From contig CM077667.1 in assembly GCA_039707655.1 (NCBI GenBank), positions 417,365,409 through 417,429,408 of the forward strand: DNA of 64,000 nt. Direction: 5' to 3'. Positions within the stretch are counted from its first letter, which is position 1. The number at the start of each line of letters is the position of its first letter. The notes beneath the pieces are model-generated. The model saw only the letters and a list, made by a program, of their open reading frames with translations, was not told the DNA's origin and searched no databases. Made by a program: the position numbers and the translations under genes. This DNA is from Elymus sibiricus. Its lineage: Eukaryota; Streptophyta; Magnoliopsida; Poales; Poaceae. Shown one piece after another: positions 9,177 to 21,045 of the stretch.

Positions 9177-12100
9177 TCAATTCTTTTGGCAGTGCTGGAG
9201 ATCTTCAATCGCATTCTTCCATTGCCAGGCACGCTGTTTTGCATCCTCAAATATGAACACCTTCTTTGGCTGTAAGAGAACCCAGTTAGGCTTGATAAAA
9301 TAGAACATCTACTAGGATAATACTAAGGAGCAGTAGCAGCAAAGAGGAATACCGTGGAGATCCTAAAATGCGAGGAGTCGGCTACTTGTACATTGAGTTC
9401 ACTTGGATCATCAGACCAACTAATATTCCCCTTGGTCACCATTTTTGCAGGGTCGACACAGATCAACTGAGGTTTGTTGGTGAGGATCAGCTGGACCTTC
9501 TTATTTGATAGCTTATTAATCTTCTTCAGCTTAGATATCAACACTACAGATTCACCAGGCTCCAGGAAATCCTGCCTGCCACATTGTTAAAGCAATATGC
9601 ACTGAAATGAATCACCTCTCACCCGTGGAAAAATTGTGAGCATGTAGTCGACCATTTCCCCCCGTTTTCATTTTTCTTTTCTCTCCTGTAAGTATAATAA
9701 AATGTTGTGATAGTCTGTATTTACCATCTAGAGTCGAAGGAGTCGATGGAAGCTAATTTAGATACATGGGACCGTACTTCAGAAGATGACGCAGCACCAT
9801 TATTCCCAGCAGGGACATGTTGGTTGACATGTGCACTCCCCATGTGCGACAACCAATCTGAATCCTGAGTATCCTCGTCCTCATTTGCCTGAATAGGGAG
9901 ATCATCAGAATGACGAAGACTGGAGTACAAGTGATTACACTGACATATGTAAGATAACATACATTTGCTTCCACAGCAGGCTTTGGTGCACGCGTCTTCC
10001 TTATATTTTTCCAGTCAATACCTCTGAAGAAAGGATGCTTCTTCAAGGAAGCATAACCATCAGGTCCTGCACCTGGCCGTTTGGTTGGATCAACGTCCTG
10101 CAGAATGAAAAGTTTAAGCAGCTCGTACTTGTTTGAAATTTGAATTAGAGATCTAAGGAATGCTTCTTCTCTTTTGGCTGGGGTGGGGACTATGCAATTT
10201 CATTACGTATTTGGAACGTAACTGTAGCTGATAACCCATGAAATGATTAGAATTATGATGTGAGTTGTTTTTATGCTAGTAGCATTTTTTATACTGAGTT
10301 ACTGGCACAATATTATCTATGTTTTTTTTCTATGCACTTTCTAAGAACAATATATAACTTATGACCAAAAACAAAAAGAATGCAATAAGTAATCTGTATA
10401 ATTGTATACCAGCAACTTGTCAATGAGATCTCTTGCTTCATCCGAAAAGAACTCAGGAAATCTGAGATCCCTTGCAATAATTCGTTGAAAAATCAACCAC
10501 TCACTAGCGTCCTTAAATGGCGAAGAGCCAGAAAGCATTTGAAACAACGTGCACCCCAGTGCCCACAAGTCATTTCTGCCAAGAACATATAGAAGCCCAT
10601 CAGAAAAATGTGTCTAAATCTCTGCTTGTAACACCACAAAAAAACACTGTTCTTTAGAAGCTTAACAGCTTCACAACTGGCAGCAATCTAGGATTAGAGA
10701 TTCATCATGGAGGATGGTTAAGTTATTCTTTCTAAGTGATGCATCAAGAATGTAATGTCTTTAGTTAAAAAAGAAGAATCTAATGTATACAAAAATAGAA
10801 TACAACGTTTACCATCTTATGCATACTCAGAAAAGGTGACTTTCTGATACAAATGTTGAACTGACAAGACGTACACGATAGTATGCTGATGGGACAGAGA
10901 GACACCAGGAATGCATCTCAGCTAGCACAATTTGTACCTACTGTTATTGTGCACTTTAAGTCTTTGATGTTATAGCATTAAATTTCATCTTCTGCTAGTA
11001 ACCTAAACTCCAGAAGCACGACAACACTGATAGCTAGGGCAGTCGTCTACAAGATATGTTTTCTAGCAAGATAAGCTTTCAGACGTTTTTCTTTTACCAA
11101 AAAAAGCTTTCAGACATTGATGCCATTTATCGCTTAAAGCACGTGCAGTCCACCCAAGGTGCCAAGCACGTGGTCAATAAATGCACAGTACTGGTGCTTA
11201 ATAATGTGACTGAATACATCACTCAGAGTCAAAACATAAACTCACATCAAAGAATGCAGTACTGTAAATATCACAAAAATGGAATTATACAAAGAAAGCA
11301 AGGTTTATCAAGGGCATCAACGGATGAAGTTATCCACTTTACCCAAAAGTTGCTGGGGCAGAGTTCAGGACCTCTGGTGGTACATATGCAGCTGTTCCAA
11401 CAAATGTGCAGGCCCTCTCATCTGCACGGTAAGTGTAAGGAAAGCATAACATTAAGAGTTTTACATCACCAAATACTAAGAGAATCCAGCACTGCATATG
11501 TTTATCTTACTGGTTGAATTTGGGAGGACTTTGATTGGAGTGTCCACAGTAGGCTTCACACTACCAAAATCAGCAATCTTGATGTGTCCATCAGAAGTAA
11601 GGAGTAAATTTTCTGGCTGAAAGGTCAAACCATGTGAGTAAGTCATTGTTGCTGATGGCATTCACTCAAAAGACAAACATGAATCTCCGGTACAATTTAC
11701 ACACCTTCACATCCCGATGAATTAGGCCTACGCTATGCAAATACTCCAGAATGTCAACAATTTCAGCGGCATAAAACCGTGCCTCGTCCTCAGACAGGCG
11801 GCCTTTCTGCAAGCAAAACCCATGAATAAGAAGCAAATACAGAACAGGAATCAACTACTACATTGTAAGCGGCTTGATACTAACCCGTACGATTTGGTCG
11901 AAAAACTCCCCGCCTTCGCAGGACTCCAGCGCCATGTCTGCACAGCGAAAGAAACGGCGTGTTCAGCCAATGTAAGCATCCGAAATGCAACTAGGACTTC
12001 AGTAAAATAATAGTGCCCAGTTGCTAATAATTAACTAGTGTAATTCAAAGAAAGAGGGACTCTACTAACAGAGGGAGTAGGTGTCCTGGAAGGTGAAGAA

Positions 12101-12643
12101 GAGCCTGATGACGCCCGGGTGATCGAGCTGGTCGAGCACGATGCGCTCCATCTTGACGTAGGAGATCTTGTTCTCCTTGGTGATGAACTTCTTGTCCATG
12201 ATCTTGAGCGCGTAGACGTTGCCCGTGTCCTTCTTCCTGGCCCTCACCACCTGCGACCCACCGCACGCGAAAACAAAACAGCCTCAGCATTCAGCCACGG
12301 CAATTCCCACGATCCAGTTGCCCACGCGGCCACCAAGCCGAAGCCAAGGGGTAAAAACAAGGAGGGAACCGTCCACTGGTTAATTAAACAAGGACGAGGA
12401 CGACACGATCGTGTGGCAGCAAACCTTGGAGTAGGAGCCGACGCCGTAGATCTTGCCGAGCTCGAAGTCGCCGGCGGTGAACTGCTCCTGCGGCGCGCGG
12501 AAGGCGATCCCGCCTCCGCCCGCCGTAGGGGAGGCCGCCGTGGGGGAGGCGGATGCGGAGGCGGAGGGGTTGGGGTGGGAGGGCGCGAGGCGCAGCCTGG
12601 CGGCGAAGTCCCGCTCCATGTCGTCGTCGCCGCCGACCGCCAT
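9177..12643 (-). CDS. PDK1: 3-phosphoinositide-dependent protein kinase 1 (PDK1), eleven exons
   Basis: An AGC-family Ser/Thr kinase that phosphorylates the activation loop of other AGC kinases downstream of phospholipid signals in cytosol and plasma membrane. Exons (minus strand) are 12643-12425, 12250-12070, 11937-11885, 11806-11705, 11616-11511, 11421-11343, 10575-10410, 10097-9963, 9888-9725, 9575-9353 and 9269-9177. All junctions are GT-AG with consistent phases, giving 506 aa plus TGA, close to known plant PDK1 lengths. Visible motifs are the Gly-rich loop YGVGSYSKV (exon 1), the ATP lysine in [21 protein letters not shown] spanning exons 4-5, IADFGS, the activation segment [16 protein letters not shown] (exon 6), and [14 protein letters not shown]-terminal PH domain follows (exons 10-11, including [17 protein letters not shown] and [12 protein letters not shown]). 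All catalytic residues are present. Pieces of this gene recur at 1599-2084 and 14811-14935. Confidence 0.95.
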
Positions 12644-13330
12644 TGGGCCGGAGCGATCGGTATCTATAGGCGGCGGGAGAGGGGGAGGGGGATGGGGTTG
12701 GCGCGGCGCGGCCTCCGAGGGTGGCGGAGGCGGTCAACGGGTGGAACCATCGGATTCGGCTTGGGAGGGCGGGAAAGCGCGGAGCGGCGGGCGGTGGGGC
12801 TGCGACGGCCGCAGCCTTTCTTTCTCCCTTTGGCGGTGGGGCTGGCGCTGGGGCTGGGGTTGGGCGGAAGCGGAGGAAAGGAATCGAATCTAGGAGGAGG
12901 GAGGCACAGTCGAGTCTACAGGATGAGGAGGAGAGAGCTTTCCATGCCCGCTCCGTTGGTTGTTGCCTTGGCTTGTGAGTCGAGTCGTGGGGAGAGGTGT
13001 GCGCGAGCGCGACTGCGTGATCGAATCATGGGGATGAATGATGGATGGAGGGTCTGGGACTGGGAGAGATGAACCAAAGGAGCTGCCGTTCTCTTTCTCT
13101 CTCTCTCTTTTTTTTCTTTTTTTCCTCGTGAATAAGTTTTTCTTTTTGAGCAACTTCTCGTGAATAAGTGTGTCCGAGACAACGGATTATTTGCTTTCAC
13201 GTGGGCTGCTCACTGGGTTCACCAGATTTCCGAATCAAGGAGTAGAAAAAAATATGAAGAATTGAGATGTCCTCTCCGTTTTCCTTGCGAATTTTCCATG
13301 AACCTAATGCTAAGAATCCATGGCAATTAT
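12644..13330 (-). promoter_or_regulatory. PDK1 upstream region and 5' leader
   Basis: GC-rich sequence just upstream of the PDK1 ATG, then a long CT run (13081-13130 on the plus strand). Long overlapping ORFs on the plus strand (such as 12119-13072) are shadows of exon 1 and GC-rich leader. The segment 12863-13030 recurs as an edited copy at 14811-14935. No clear TATA box was found. Confidence 0.5.
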
Positions 13331-13577
13331 GGAGTAGGCTAATATATGAGCACAGTCTCACAAATAATAAAACCACCCGCGGGTTGGGTGGCGCTATCAG
13401 TCGACGGCTCATTCGTGAAGGAGTCCGGCGAGGCATGTACGGGGATGATTCTAATGAGTAGTGAGGTTTTTTCAGCATAGCGTCATTTATTCCACTGCAA
13501 AGATGCCCTAGAAGCGGAGATGAGTGCCATCTTGGAAGACCTGTCATTGAGTTTGCAAAGGTCGGAATTACCTATTA

Positions 13578-14402
13578 CTAGAAGGACTGGGCGCGCTTTG
13601 CTACGCTGTTAAATTAAAAAAACTAATCATTTTGTTTCAAAATACAATGTATATTACTTTTTTTAAACGTCAAACCTTTTAAATTTGATTAAATTTGTAA
13701 ATAAATATATCGAAGTCCATAATATCAAATTGTTGTGATTAGATTCATCGTTACATGAATTTTCATATTTTTATTTAATATTGTGGATGTCGATATTTTT
13801 GCTCTCAACTTGGTCAAAGTTGAAGAATTTGACTTTCCAAAAAACTAATACCCCTTATATTTTGAAACTAATAGAATACTTCGTTTAATGTGTGGAGGAG
13901 ATGACATAATGTGTTTTATTTTCATTTATAATTCGGTAATTTGATAGGCGTCTCGTGGTGTGATTCTATTATATGCTAACCAACCTTATATATGTGAAAA
14001 AAATTCTACGTCGACGGCTGCATGGGCGTGATCGATATGTTTTTATAGGCCGGTTGCTGTTGATTCAAAAAAACTGTTGGTTCGATTAAAATCGAAAACC
14101 AAACCCATTAGGAAGCATAGTGTATTTGTCTAAAGAACTGAAGGAGTGAGTTTTGAAAAATTATTGATCCGGTCAAAATCGGGTGACCCAATTTTAATTG
14201 GAGTCTTTGAGACCTCAATTGAATGTGGACTCTTTAAAACTAAGAAGTATAGTGTTATAGAGGTATAAATAAAATAATTAAATGAGAGAGCTTTGAGAAA
14301 TTGTTGACCAGGTCAAAATCGGATGTCACAATGTCAATTAGAGACCTCAATTGAATGTGGGCTCTTCAATTCTAGGGAGATTAGTGATATAGTATATTAT
14401 TA
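13578..14402 (-). mobile_element. Helitron-like insertion (825 bp) inside the RNase H remnant
   Basis: Read on the minus strand the left boundary is a Helitron 3' end: GCGTAGCAAAGCGCGCCCAG, a few more bases, CTAG (13581-13578), then T. Removing 13578-14402 restores contiguous host sequence between A (13577) and T (14403), which is the A/T target rule for Helitrons. The insert is AT-rich and non-coding. It contains a degenerate direct repeat of about 100 bp (about 14155-14240 and 14290-14370, sharing GAGACCTCAATTGAATGTGG). The expected 5' TC terminus is not clear at the right boundary and may have decayed. Confidence 0.55.
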
Positions 14403-14696
14403 TGGTCCAAGTTGATAGTTCAAGTGCAATTGCCTCTTTGATGAGTATCCGGACCGGTCAGCTTATGGTCAATTAACACCGGAAATCAAGAAGGTTTTGG
14501 CTCATCGGGGTTTTGTTCCATTAAAGATAAAGGTAGAGCGTAGTCAAAATAGAGTTGCACATAGTCTAGTTAATATTGGTCGATCTGGGCTAGCACCACC
14601 TGTTGGTTGCGCCATGTCCCAAACAATATAGAGGAGTTTGTATTAGCAGCCTGTAACACTATTTCCGAAGAATAAAACCCAAGTTTCTCCCCACAA

Positions 14697-14722
14697 AATA
14701 ATAATAATAATAATAATAATAA
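14697..14722. repeat. (AAT)n microsatellite
   Basis: Uninterrupted ATA/AAT trinucleotide run of about 26 bases, probably grown from the 3' tail of the LINE remnant. Confidence 0.9.
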
Positions 14723-14810
14723 TCGTATCTCAATCCCTGCAAAACGAATGTTTCTTTTCGAGAGTGTACAATAGTTTTATGGAAGACGACTACAACTCCC
14801 CGTAATAGGA

Positions 14811-14935
14811 GTTGAGCGGAAGCGGAGGAAAGGAATCGAATCTAGGAGGAGGTTGCCCACAGTCGAGAGCTTTCCATGCCTGCTGGCTGCTGGTTGTTGC
14901 CTTGGCTTGTGAGTTGTGCGCGTGATCTATGGCAA
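14811..14935 (-). pseudogene. Partial copy of the PDK1 upstream/5' leader region
   Basis: Matches 12863-13030 upstream of PDK1 in the same orientation: GCGGAAGCGGAGGAAAGGAA, GAATCTAGGAGGAGG, AGCTTTCCATGCC, GGTTGTTGCCTTGGCTTGTG and GTGATC blocks in the same order, with several short deletions relative to the gene copy. The match ends abruptly at 14811 before reaching coding sequence. With the 3' fragment at 1599-2084, the intact gene is flanked by one fragment on each side. Confidence 0.8.
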
Positions 14936-17900
14936 AAGAAGGGGAAGAGGAAGACAAAAGGAAGAGGTAAAGCTTAGTTGCTTCTTTGACAATGAGCGAA
15001 ACCAGCAAATCTTGAAGGAAGCAAAGAGATGAAGAATGACATGAGAAACAAGCAAGAATTCAAAAGAAATTTCGGCAGCACTTCGGTAGGATAGAGGGAC
15101 AAAATTTGATAAGATGGGAGAACTTGAAAGAGAACACAACACTCTGGTTAAATGATGAGCGAGGAAAGAAGATGATCTTGATAAAACGAGATGCTGGTTG
15201 AAGAGATCAACATCACAATTCCTCCGGAACAAAAGAATAGAAACTAGATCATTGGAAAGAAAAGAACGGAGAAGAAAATGGCAACTCCTACCACCATTGA
15301 ATTTGAAGCATCCTAACAAGAAGAGATTGAACGGAGTTGTTGGAAATCAACAACGAAAAGAATAGAGTTGTTGTGGACTTATGGAAAACATCCCAAAATT
15401 ATGAGGTGACAACCGACCACAATGGAAAGCAATTGATAGATTGGGATCAATGAAGAGATGAAACTTCTTTCACCAAGAGGATACATTGAGAACTTGGATC
15501 ATTGATAAGCACCATGATAGCAACAATCCATAGGAAAAGCTTCAGGTGAAATACAATCCAAGATAACTCCGAGAAAGAAAGATGGGTTTAAATATTTCAT
15601 TCTTGACAATTCCCTTCAAGACTCCTCATGACTCAAGAATGTTATACCACCATCTCAAAAGATAAGGGAGAAAGAATTGCATTTTGAAATGCAAGATAAG
15701 AATACTTGAGGACCTCCAACAAAATCTTGAAGAACACTTGAGAATGAGAGAAATCTTGATGAACCACCATGAAGAGCCTCCGGAAATGAAGGATGATAGA
15801 AAAGAATTGAAGGTTGCAAAAAGAACAAGATTGAGGCATTGCCATGATTTAGATGGAGCTTCGTGAAGAGATACTTGAGACAACTTGGAACTCCGAAAAC
15901 GAAACGAAGAGCACTTGGGATAAGGAATTGATATCATGACCAACCTCCGGAAGAAGGATTGAAATCACCTTGATAAACAAGAATAAGAATTATGTTATGC
16001 TTATCCTTCATCAAGTTAAATTGATGACAAGCAACGGATTTGGCATACTACTTATTCTTCTGAAAATATTGAAGAGAGATATAGCACGAACTTGACGAAG
16101 TCTTCAACGAAACACCGGTGATAATTTGGAACGAATGAGAATTATTTAAATGACTTGAACAAAGCGCCGGAATAATTGAGATACGAACGAAGAGACAACA
16201 ATTGGGAAGAATTTGCGAATGAAAGCTGAAAGCTGAGAACGAAGAAATCTTCTGAAATGATGGCCTACGGAGGATCGAGAAATGAAAATAACTCTGAAAT
16301 ACTCCGGATAGATAAGGAATGAATACTCATGACCGAAAACAATTTGAGAGGATAGCACGAAGCTGAGATGACAAATCTTCGAAAGAACGGAGAAAGATTT
16401 AAGAGAAACTCTTCTTGGTCTTCAAGGCAAAGAATGATGGCAAGAAACACCACCAAGAATTACTGAGACACACCGGGATAATGAATAAAGAAAGGTTGAG
16501 CCAACGAAGAAAATGATTTAGAAGCGATCTTCGGGAAGGAATATGACTGATGAAATTCATTCTTACGTCATATTGAAAAGAACTTGCGGACATCTCCGGA
16601 AAGATTAAAAGAGCCAGGTAAGATCCTGGGAAAAAAACTGTGGGTTATGAGCCCACTCTGACTGCTTAGAAAGATATTGCACTGGTACAAATTGAAAACT
16701 TGATGAGGTTGAGAGCCTCAAATTTTTTTAATAGGATCTGGATGGAAATGAAAGTCTTCTGAGATATCTTGCCACTCCGGATAGAATAGAGAGAGATGAA
16801 TAAGCAAGGGAGGCTTGGATAAGAATTCCAACATGGGAACTCATTTAGCGAATGAAGGAATATGATGAACATGGAGGGGTTGAATCGAATCCACCGGAGA
16901 AGAAAACGAGAATGAAGAACTACTAACTTGAAACTCCTGAGAATCTTCACAACGAATCATCGGATACATCACAGAAGAAAAGATAGCGGAAGCGTCACAT
17001 GAATAGAAAAGGCACTCGAATGAGAATTTAATTGTTGAAGAAAAAAGGGCGGGAGGGTGGGAAAAAAACAAGGACAACTCAGATAGATGAAAAGAACTCC
17101 GGAAGAAATAAGAGGATAGATCTTGCTAATATAGGAAGGAATTCAATTCACTTGAAGAGAAGCACTCCGGATGGAAAGGAATTACATGACAACTCCGGTG
17201 AACAACATGATTAGCATTCCCATAAAAATATGATAACACCGCTTAGAAAGATATGAAATCACCACTTGACATCGAAGCAACTCAAATTACCAAACTCCAA
17301 CAAAACAAAGGATCAGGCTTGCGAATTAAGCCGGAAACAAATACATAACCCATTTGCATTTGTTGGAAGGATACCCCTAGGTAACTACATGAATTCCCAC
17401 CTAAGAATTTCCGAAGTCTTTCTTGTTTATGCGATTCGGGTTGCGGACCCAGGAACGTACCCAAGGTAATCAGCTACAACTGCACCCGCAACCTTCGACA
17501 CCATAATCCAAGAAACTCCGCAAACTCGTCTACCTTAGACACTCGTAATCACAGCGATACTAAACATGGCAGTACCCTGGATGCTCTCCCCAGTACTGGG
17601 TGGCTCCAAACTTATCTCGCCACGAAAAGTATTGAAGCAATTTCGAACATCCTCCGTCCTGAGATACTAAGGAAACTGAATGATAACGATGTGCAAAAAT
17701 CCCTCGGAGCTCTACTCCTCGATAACAGGAGGCACCAAGACAGAATTCCTTCACATCGGCATCATATAGTTTCCAAAATACCCGCGTGATCCTAAAAAAA
17801 AATTAAGCGAGAAGAGGAGTAGAATCAAAATTCCTAAGTCGAATACCTCACCATAGCATAGAAGAGGAGTAAAAGAAACCTACTCTCCGATATAACTAGA

Positions 17901-17989
17901 CTCAAAATAGTTTTTTCACTAGACTCGACTCGGCCAAAATTCGATCAATCAAGGGGGATCTTAGGTCGGTACAGGCTCTGATACCAACT
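14936..17989 (-). mobile_element. Non-coding internal region of a LARD-like LTR element (truncated)
   Basis: About 3 kb, strikingly purine-rich on the plus strand (GAAGA, TTGAAGA, GGAGAAG motifs), with no ORF resembling gag or pol. At its right end the plus strand reads ACAGGCTCTGATACCA (17971-17986). Its complement is a perfect initiator-Met tRNA primer binding site, three bases from the LTR edge at 17990. The element is therefore on the minus strand, with its 5' LTR to the right. A matching LTR on the left is absent. The layout (very long LTRs, non-coding interior) recalls Sukkula-type LARDs, but the family name is an inference. Confidence 0.6.
17971..17986 (-). promoter_or_regulatory. Primer binding site (initiator-Met tRNA) of the LARD-like element
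   Basis: The minus strand reads TGGTATCAGAGCC followed by TGT, complementary to the 3' end of plant initiator-methionine tRNA, and lies 3 bases inside the LTR edge. It sets the polarity of the 17990-32582 LTR. Confidence 0.8.
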
Positions 17990-18668
17990 TGTCACGCCCA
18001 AGATGCGATCCTATCCTTATTTTTGGCACGAGGGCCTCGACAGGGATAGAAGCGCATCTCGTCGTTTCGCAAGAATGGATATCATTACAAGTACATGTAA
18101 AGAAGAGATGAGTATATGGAATTGGCTTACACTCGCCACAAGCTACAACAATATCACATCAATACAAGAACATATACAATCATCATACAGAAGAGCAGGG
18201 TCCGACTACGAACGAAATCAAACGATAAAATGACATCCATCCTTGCTATCCCAGGCTGCCGCCTGGAACCCATCCTAGATCGAAGAAGAAGAAGAAGAAG
18301 AACTCCAAATCAAACAAGCATCGCGCTCACGTTAAATCATCGCATAACCTGTACCTGCAACTGTTGTTGTAGTAATCCGTGAGCCACAGGGACTCAGCAA
18401 TCTCATTTCCAAGGGTATCAAGACTATTAAAGCTTAATGTGTGAGGTATGGTTAAGTGGTGAGGCTGCAGCAAACACTAAGCATTTATTTGAGTGGCTAA
18501 CTTACGAGTACAAGAGTAAGGGGGGTGATTGTCGAATAAACGGACGTGAACTAGTAATGATCTCTAAGAGATCCTGAACACCTACTTACGATCAAACATA
18601 ACCCCACCATGTTCTCTCTCGGAAAAGGACTCACGAGAAGAGACAGTCACGGTTACGCACACGGTTGG

Positions 18669-19380
18669 TGTCGTGGATTTGTCACTGCAAGATGTCCGGG
18701 TTAGCGGACTTAGGTGTGAGACCATCGCAACTATGTGGCCGCTTGAGAGGGGTTGGTCGGAATCGAGAGACGCGAGTTTACCCAGGTTCGGCCCCTCCGA
18801 TGGAGGTAAAAGCCTACGTCCTGCTTTGTGTCTATATTGATGATGACGACGATCTCGGTTACAAGGGTGCGAAGTCGCTACCTCTAATCTCGAGAACCTC
18901 TAATCTTACTATCTCTAATGACTTGTCTGTCTAAGACCTGTCTATGGAGACGTCTAGTAACTTGACCCTCTTGGGGTGACCCGCCCCTCCTTATATAAGT
19001 TGAAGGGGCGGTTTACATGTAGAGTCTAAGTCGGATTGAGACTTAACTTATTATGACTTCCCATCGCGGGCTTTTCTTCATGGGCTTCTGAGTCCCGGGC
19101 TTCTTATCTCAGACGGGCGGCTTAACCGGGCGGCTTACAACCAGGGCTTATCTTCAAGACTCATCTTCAGGGACTCGTCTCCGGGACTTAACTGTCTGCT
19201 GGGTCATAACTGTCTGACGGGTCATAACTGTCTGCCGGGTCATAACTGTCTGCCGGGTTATAACTGTCTGCCGGGTTAACTGTCTGCCGGGTTAACTGTT
19301 TGTCAGGTTAACTGTCTGCCGGGTTAACTGTCTGCCGGGTTAACTGTCCCCGGGTCATACCGCGGGGTATATCCCCGACA
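18669..19380. mobile_element. Solo LTR with 5-bp target duplication
   Basis: A 712-bp LTR beginning TGTCGTGG and ending CCCCGACA, flanked by identical GTTGG at 18664-18668 and 19381-19385. No internal domain remains, so it is a solo LTR left by LTR-LTR recombination of a retrotransposon that had inserted into the LARD LTR. A CTTATATAAG promoter-like motif lies near 18991. The 3' third is a tandem array (see 19190-19352). Confidence 0.85.
19190..19352. repeat. Ten-unit 16-18-bp tandem array in the solo LTR
   Basis: AACTGTCTGCCGGGT followed by CAT, TAT or T repeats about ten times with single-base variants. It lies wholly inside the solo LTR. Confidence 0.85.
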
Positions 19381-21045
19381 GTTGGTGTATTTTAATTGAG
19401 TTTACTTCAAGTTTGCTATGACCGGGTGTTAAACAAAGTTTCCAAGTTGCCACGTAACTGCGGGCACGGCTTTCCGAAAGATTTAACCCTGCAGGGGTGC
19501 TCCAACTCATCCATCACAAACTAACCACACGCCGCGGGAATAACCTCGACCACGAATCTCGTGATCTTCCTAGGCAATTCCACTGAAAAACCGCAACCTC
19601 GAGATAGCCCTAAGTATTCTCGGAATTCCTCGCACAAGACGTTCGAGAAAGGTAAAACAAGTCCAGCAAGGCCGCCCGGCAGGCCAGATCCCGATAGGAG
19701 CCGCGCGTATCTCGTTCTCAGGGCACTACCAGATGAGCAGTACGTACGGTGGCCTGATAGAAATCCCCCGAGTTGCCCCGGGGTGGCCCCGCAAGTGGCT
19801 CTGTTTTGGACCAACACTCATGAGGAGCACTGACCCGGGTTGTTGATTAATTATCCACGGGGTCCGGAAAGTCCCTATGCAATTTTATTAGTTATTAGGC
19901 AAATGTAGTACCAATGTTGGGCCTTGCCAGACAAGTTTTATCCTAAAACGAAAGTCAAGGGGGTCCCCATAACAACCCCGAGCATGTTAGGAGCGCTCAA
20001 TTATGGAACATAACACCAGTACACAAGTAACTAGGGCGGCAAAAGTGGAACAAAACACCAAGCAAAAGGCCGAGCCTTCCGCCTTTTACCAAGTATATAA
20101 GTGCATTAAATTAAATAGAAATAATATTGTGATATATCAAAAAAATATCCATGTTGGCACATAGAACAATTTGCACCTGCAACTAGCAACGCTATAAGAA
20201 AGGCTGAGCAAGCAGTAACCTAGCCAAACAATGTTTGCTGGGATGTGGAGGGGTTAGAGGCTTTTCATGGCAATTTGGGAGGCTTGACATACAAGTGGCA
20301 GGTAGCGAGACAGCAATAGAAACGAGACATCTAGCATGGTAATGATAGTAATGGTATCCAGGGAAATGATCATCTTGCCTGAGATCCCGCTTGGAAGAAG
20401 AATGAACCCGTGAAGTAGACGACCCGTGAAGCAGACGAACAGGACGTAGTCGAGCGAATCCTCACACACCGAACGCTTTCGGAACTCTATAGAGAAGAAG
20501 CAATCCGGAACAAACAATCAACACACGATACACACCACAACATATTCATGATATGATGCACAACAAGGATGATGCATGTTATGCACGACATGACAAAGCA
20601 CAACAATCAATTCCTACACATTAAGTGAAGCTCAATATGCAACGAGTTGCATATTGAGGAAACTCCACATTCAAATTGCTTAGTTCACTCTCGTTAGGTA
20701 CACGACAATATTAAATGTTGTTAAACATGGCAAGAGGTGAAGCATAATGAAACTACACTATCTAGGCATCTTAAATGAGGCCGGAAACAACATATAGCAT
20801 TTCCGAAGCGACCCCATATGTTAATTTCGAAATTGGTCCAGATCTGAACTAATCATGTTTTATATTTATTAACAGGAAAATAAAGTATACCATGCAATTC
20901 TACATGTCATTCTAGTCGATTTACATATATGGAACATCTCAAACGGAGCTACGGTCTAAAAGATATGAGCTTCACAAGATGAACATGGCATGAATGCAAA
21001 ATGCATGAAAATGACAACCACAAACATTTCAAATCATGAATGCAG

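Larger units (their letters stand above)
13331..14722 (+). pseudogene. LINE-type RNase H domain remnant with AAT tail, split by an insert
   Basis: Plus-strand remnant of the RNase H-like (RVT_3) domain found at the C-terminus of plant LINE ORF2 and related proteins. The first half is 13370-13577 (WVALSVDGSFVKESGEAC, then LEAEMSAILEDLSLSLQRSE in broken frames). The second half is 14403-14680 (VQVDSSSAIASLMS, then SQNRVAHSLVNIGRSGLA). Stops and frameshifts abolish function. Just after it is an (AAT)n tract at 14697-14722, fitting a LINE 3' tail. The halves join exactly in frame if 13578-14402 is removed, so the domain was interrupted by a later insertion. Confidence 0.6.

Noticed and set aside
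12119..13072. 317-codon plus-strand ORF over PDK1 exons 1-2
   Set aside because: It is the antisense shadow of GC-rich PDK1 exon and leader sequence; the minus-strand kinase explains the region.
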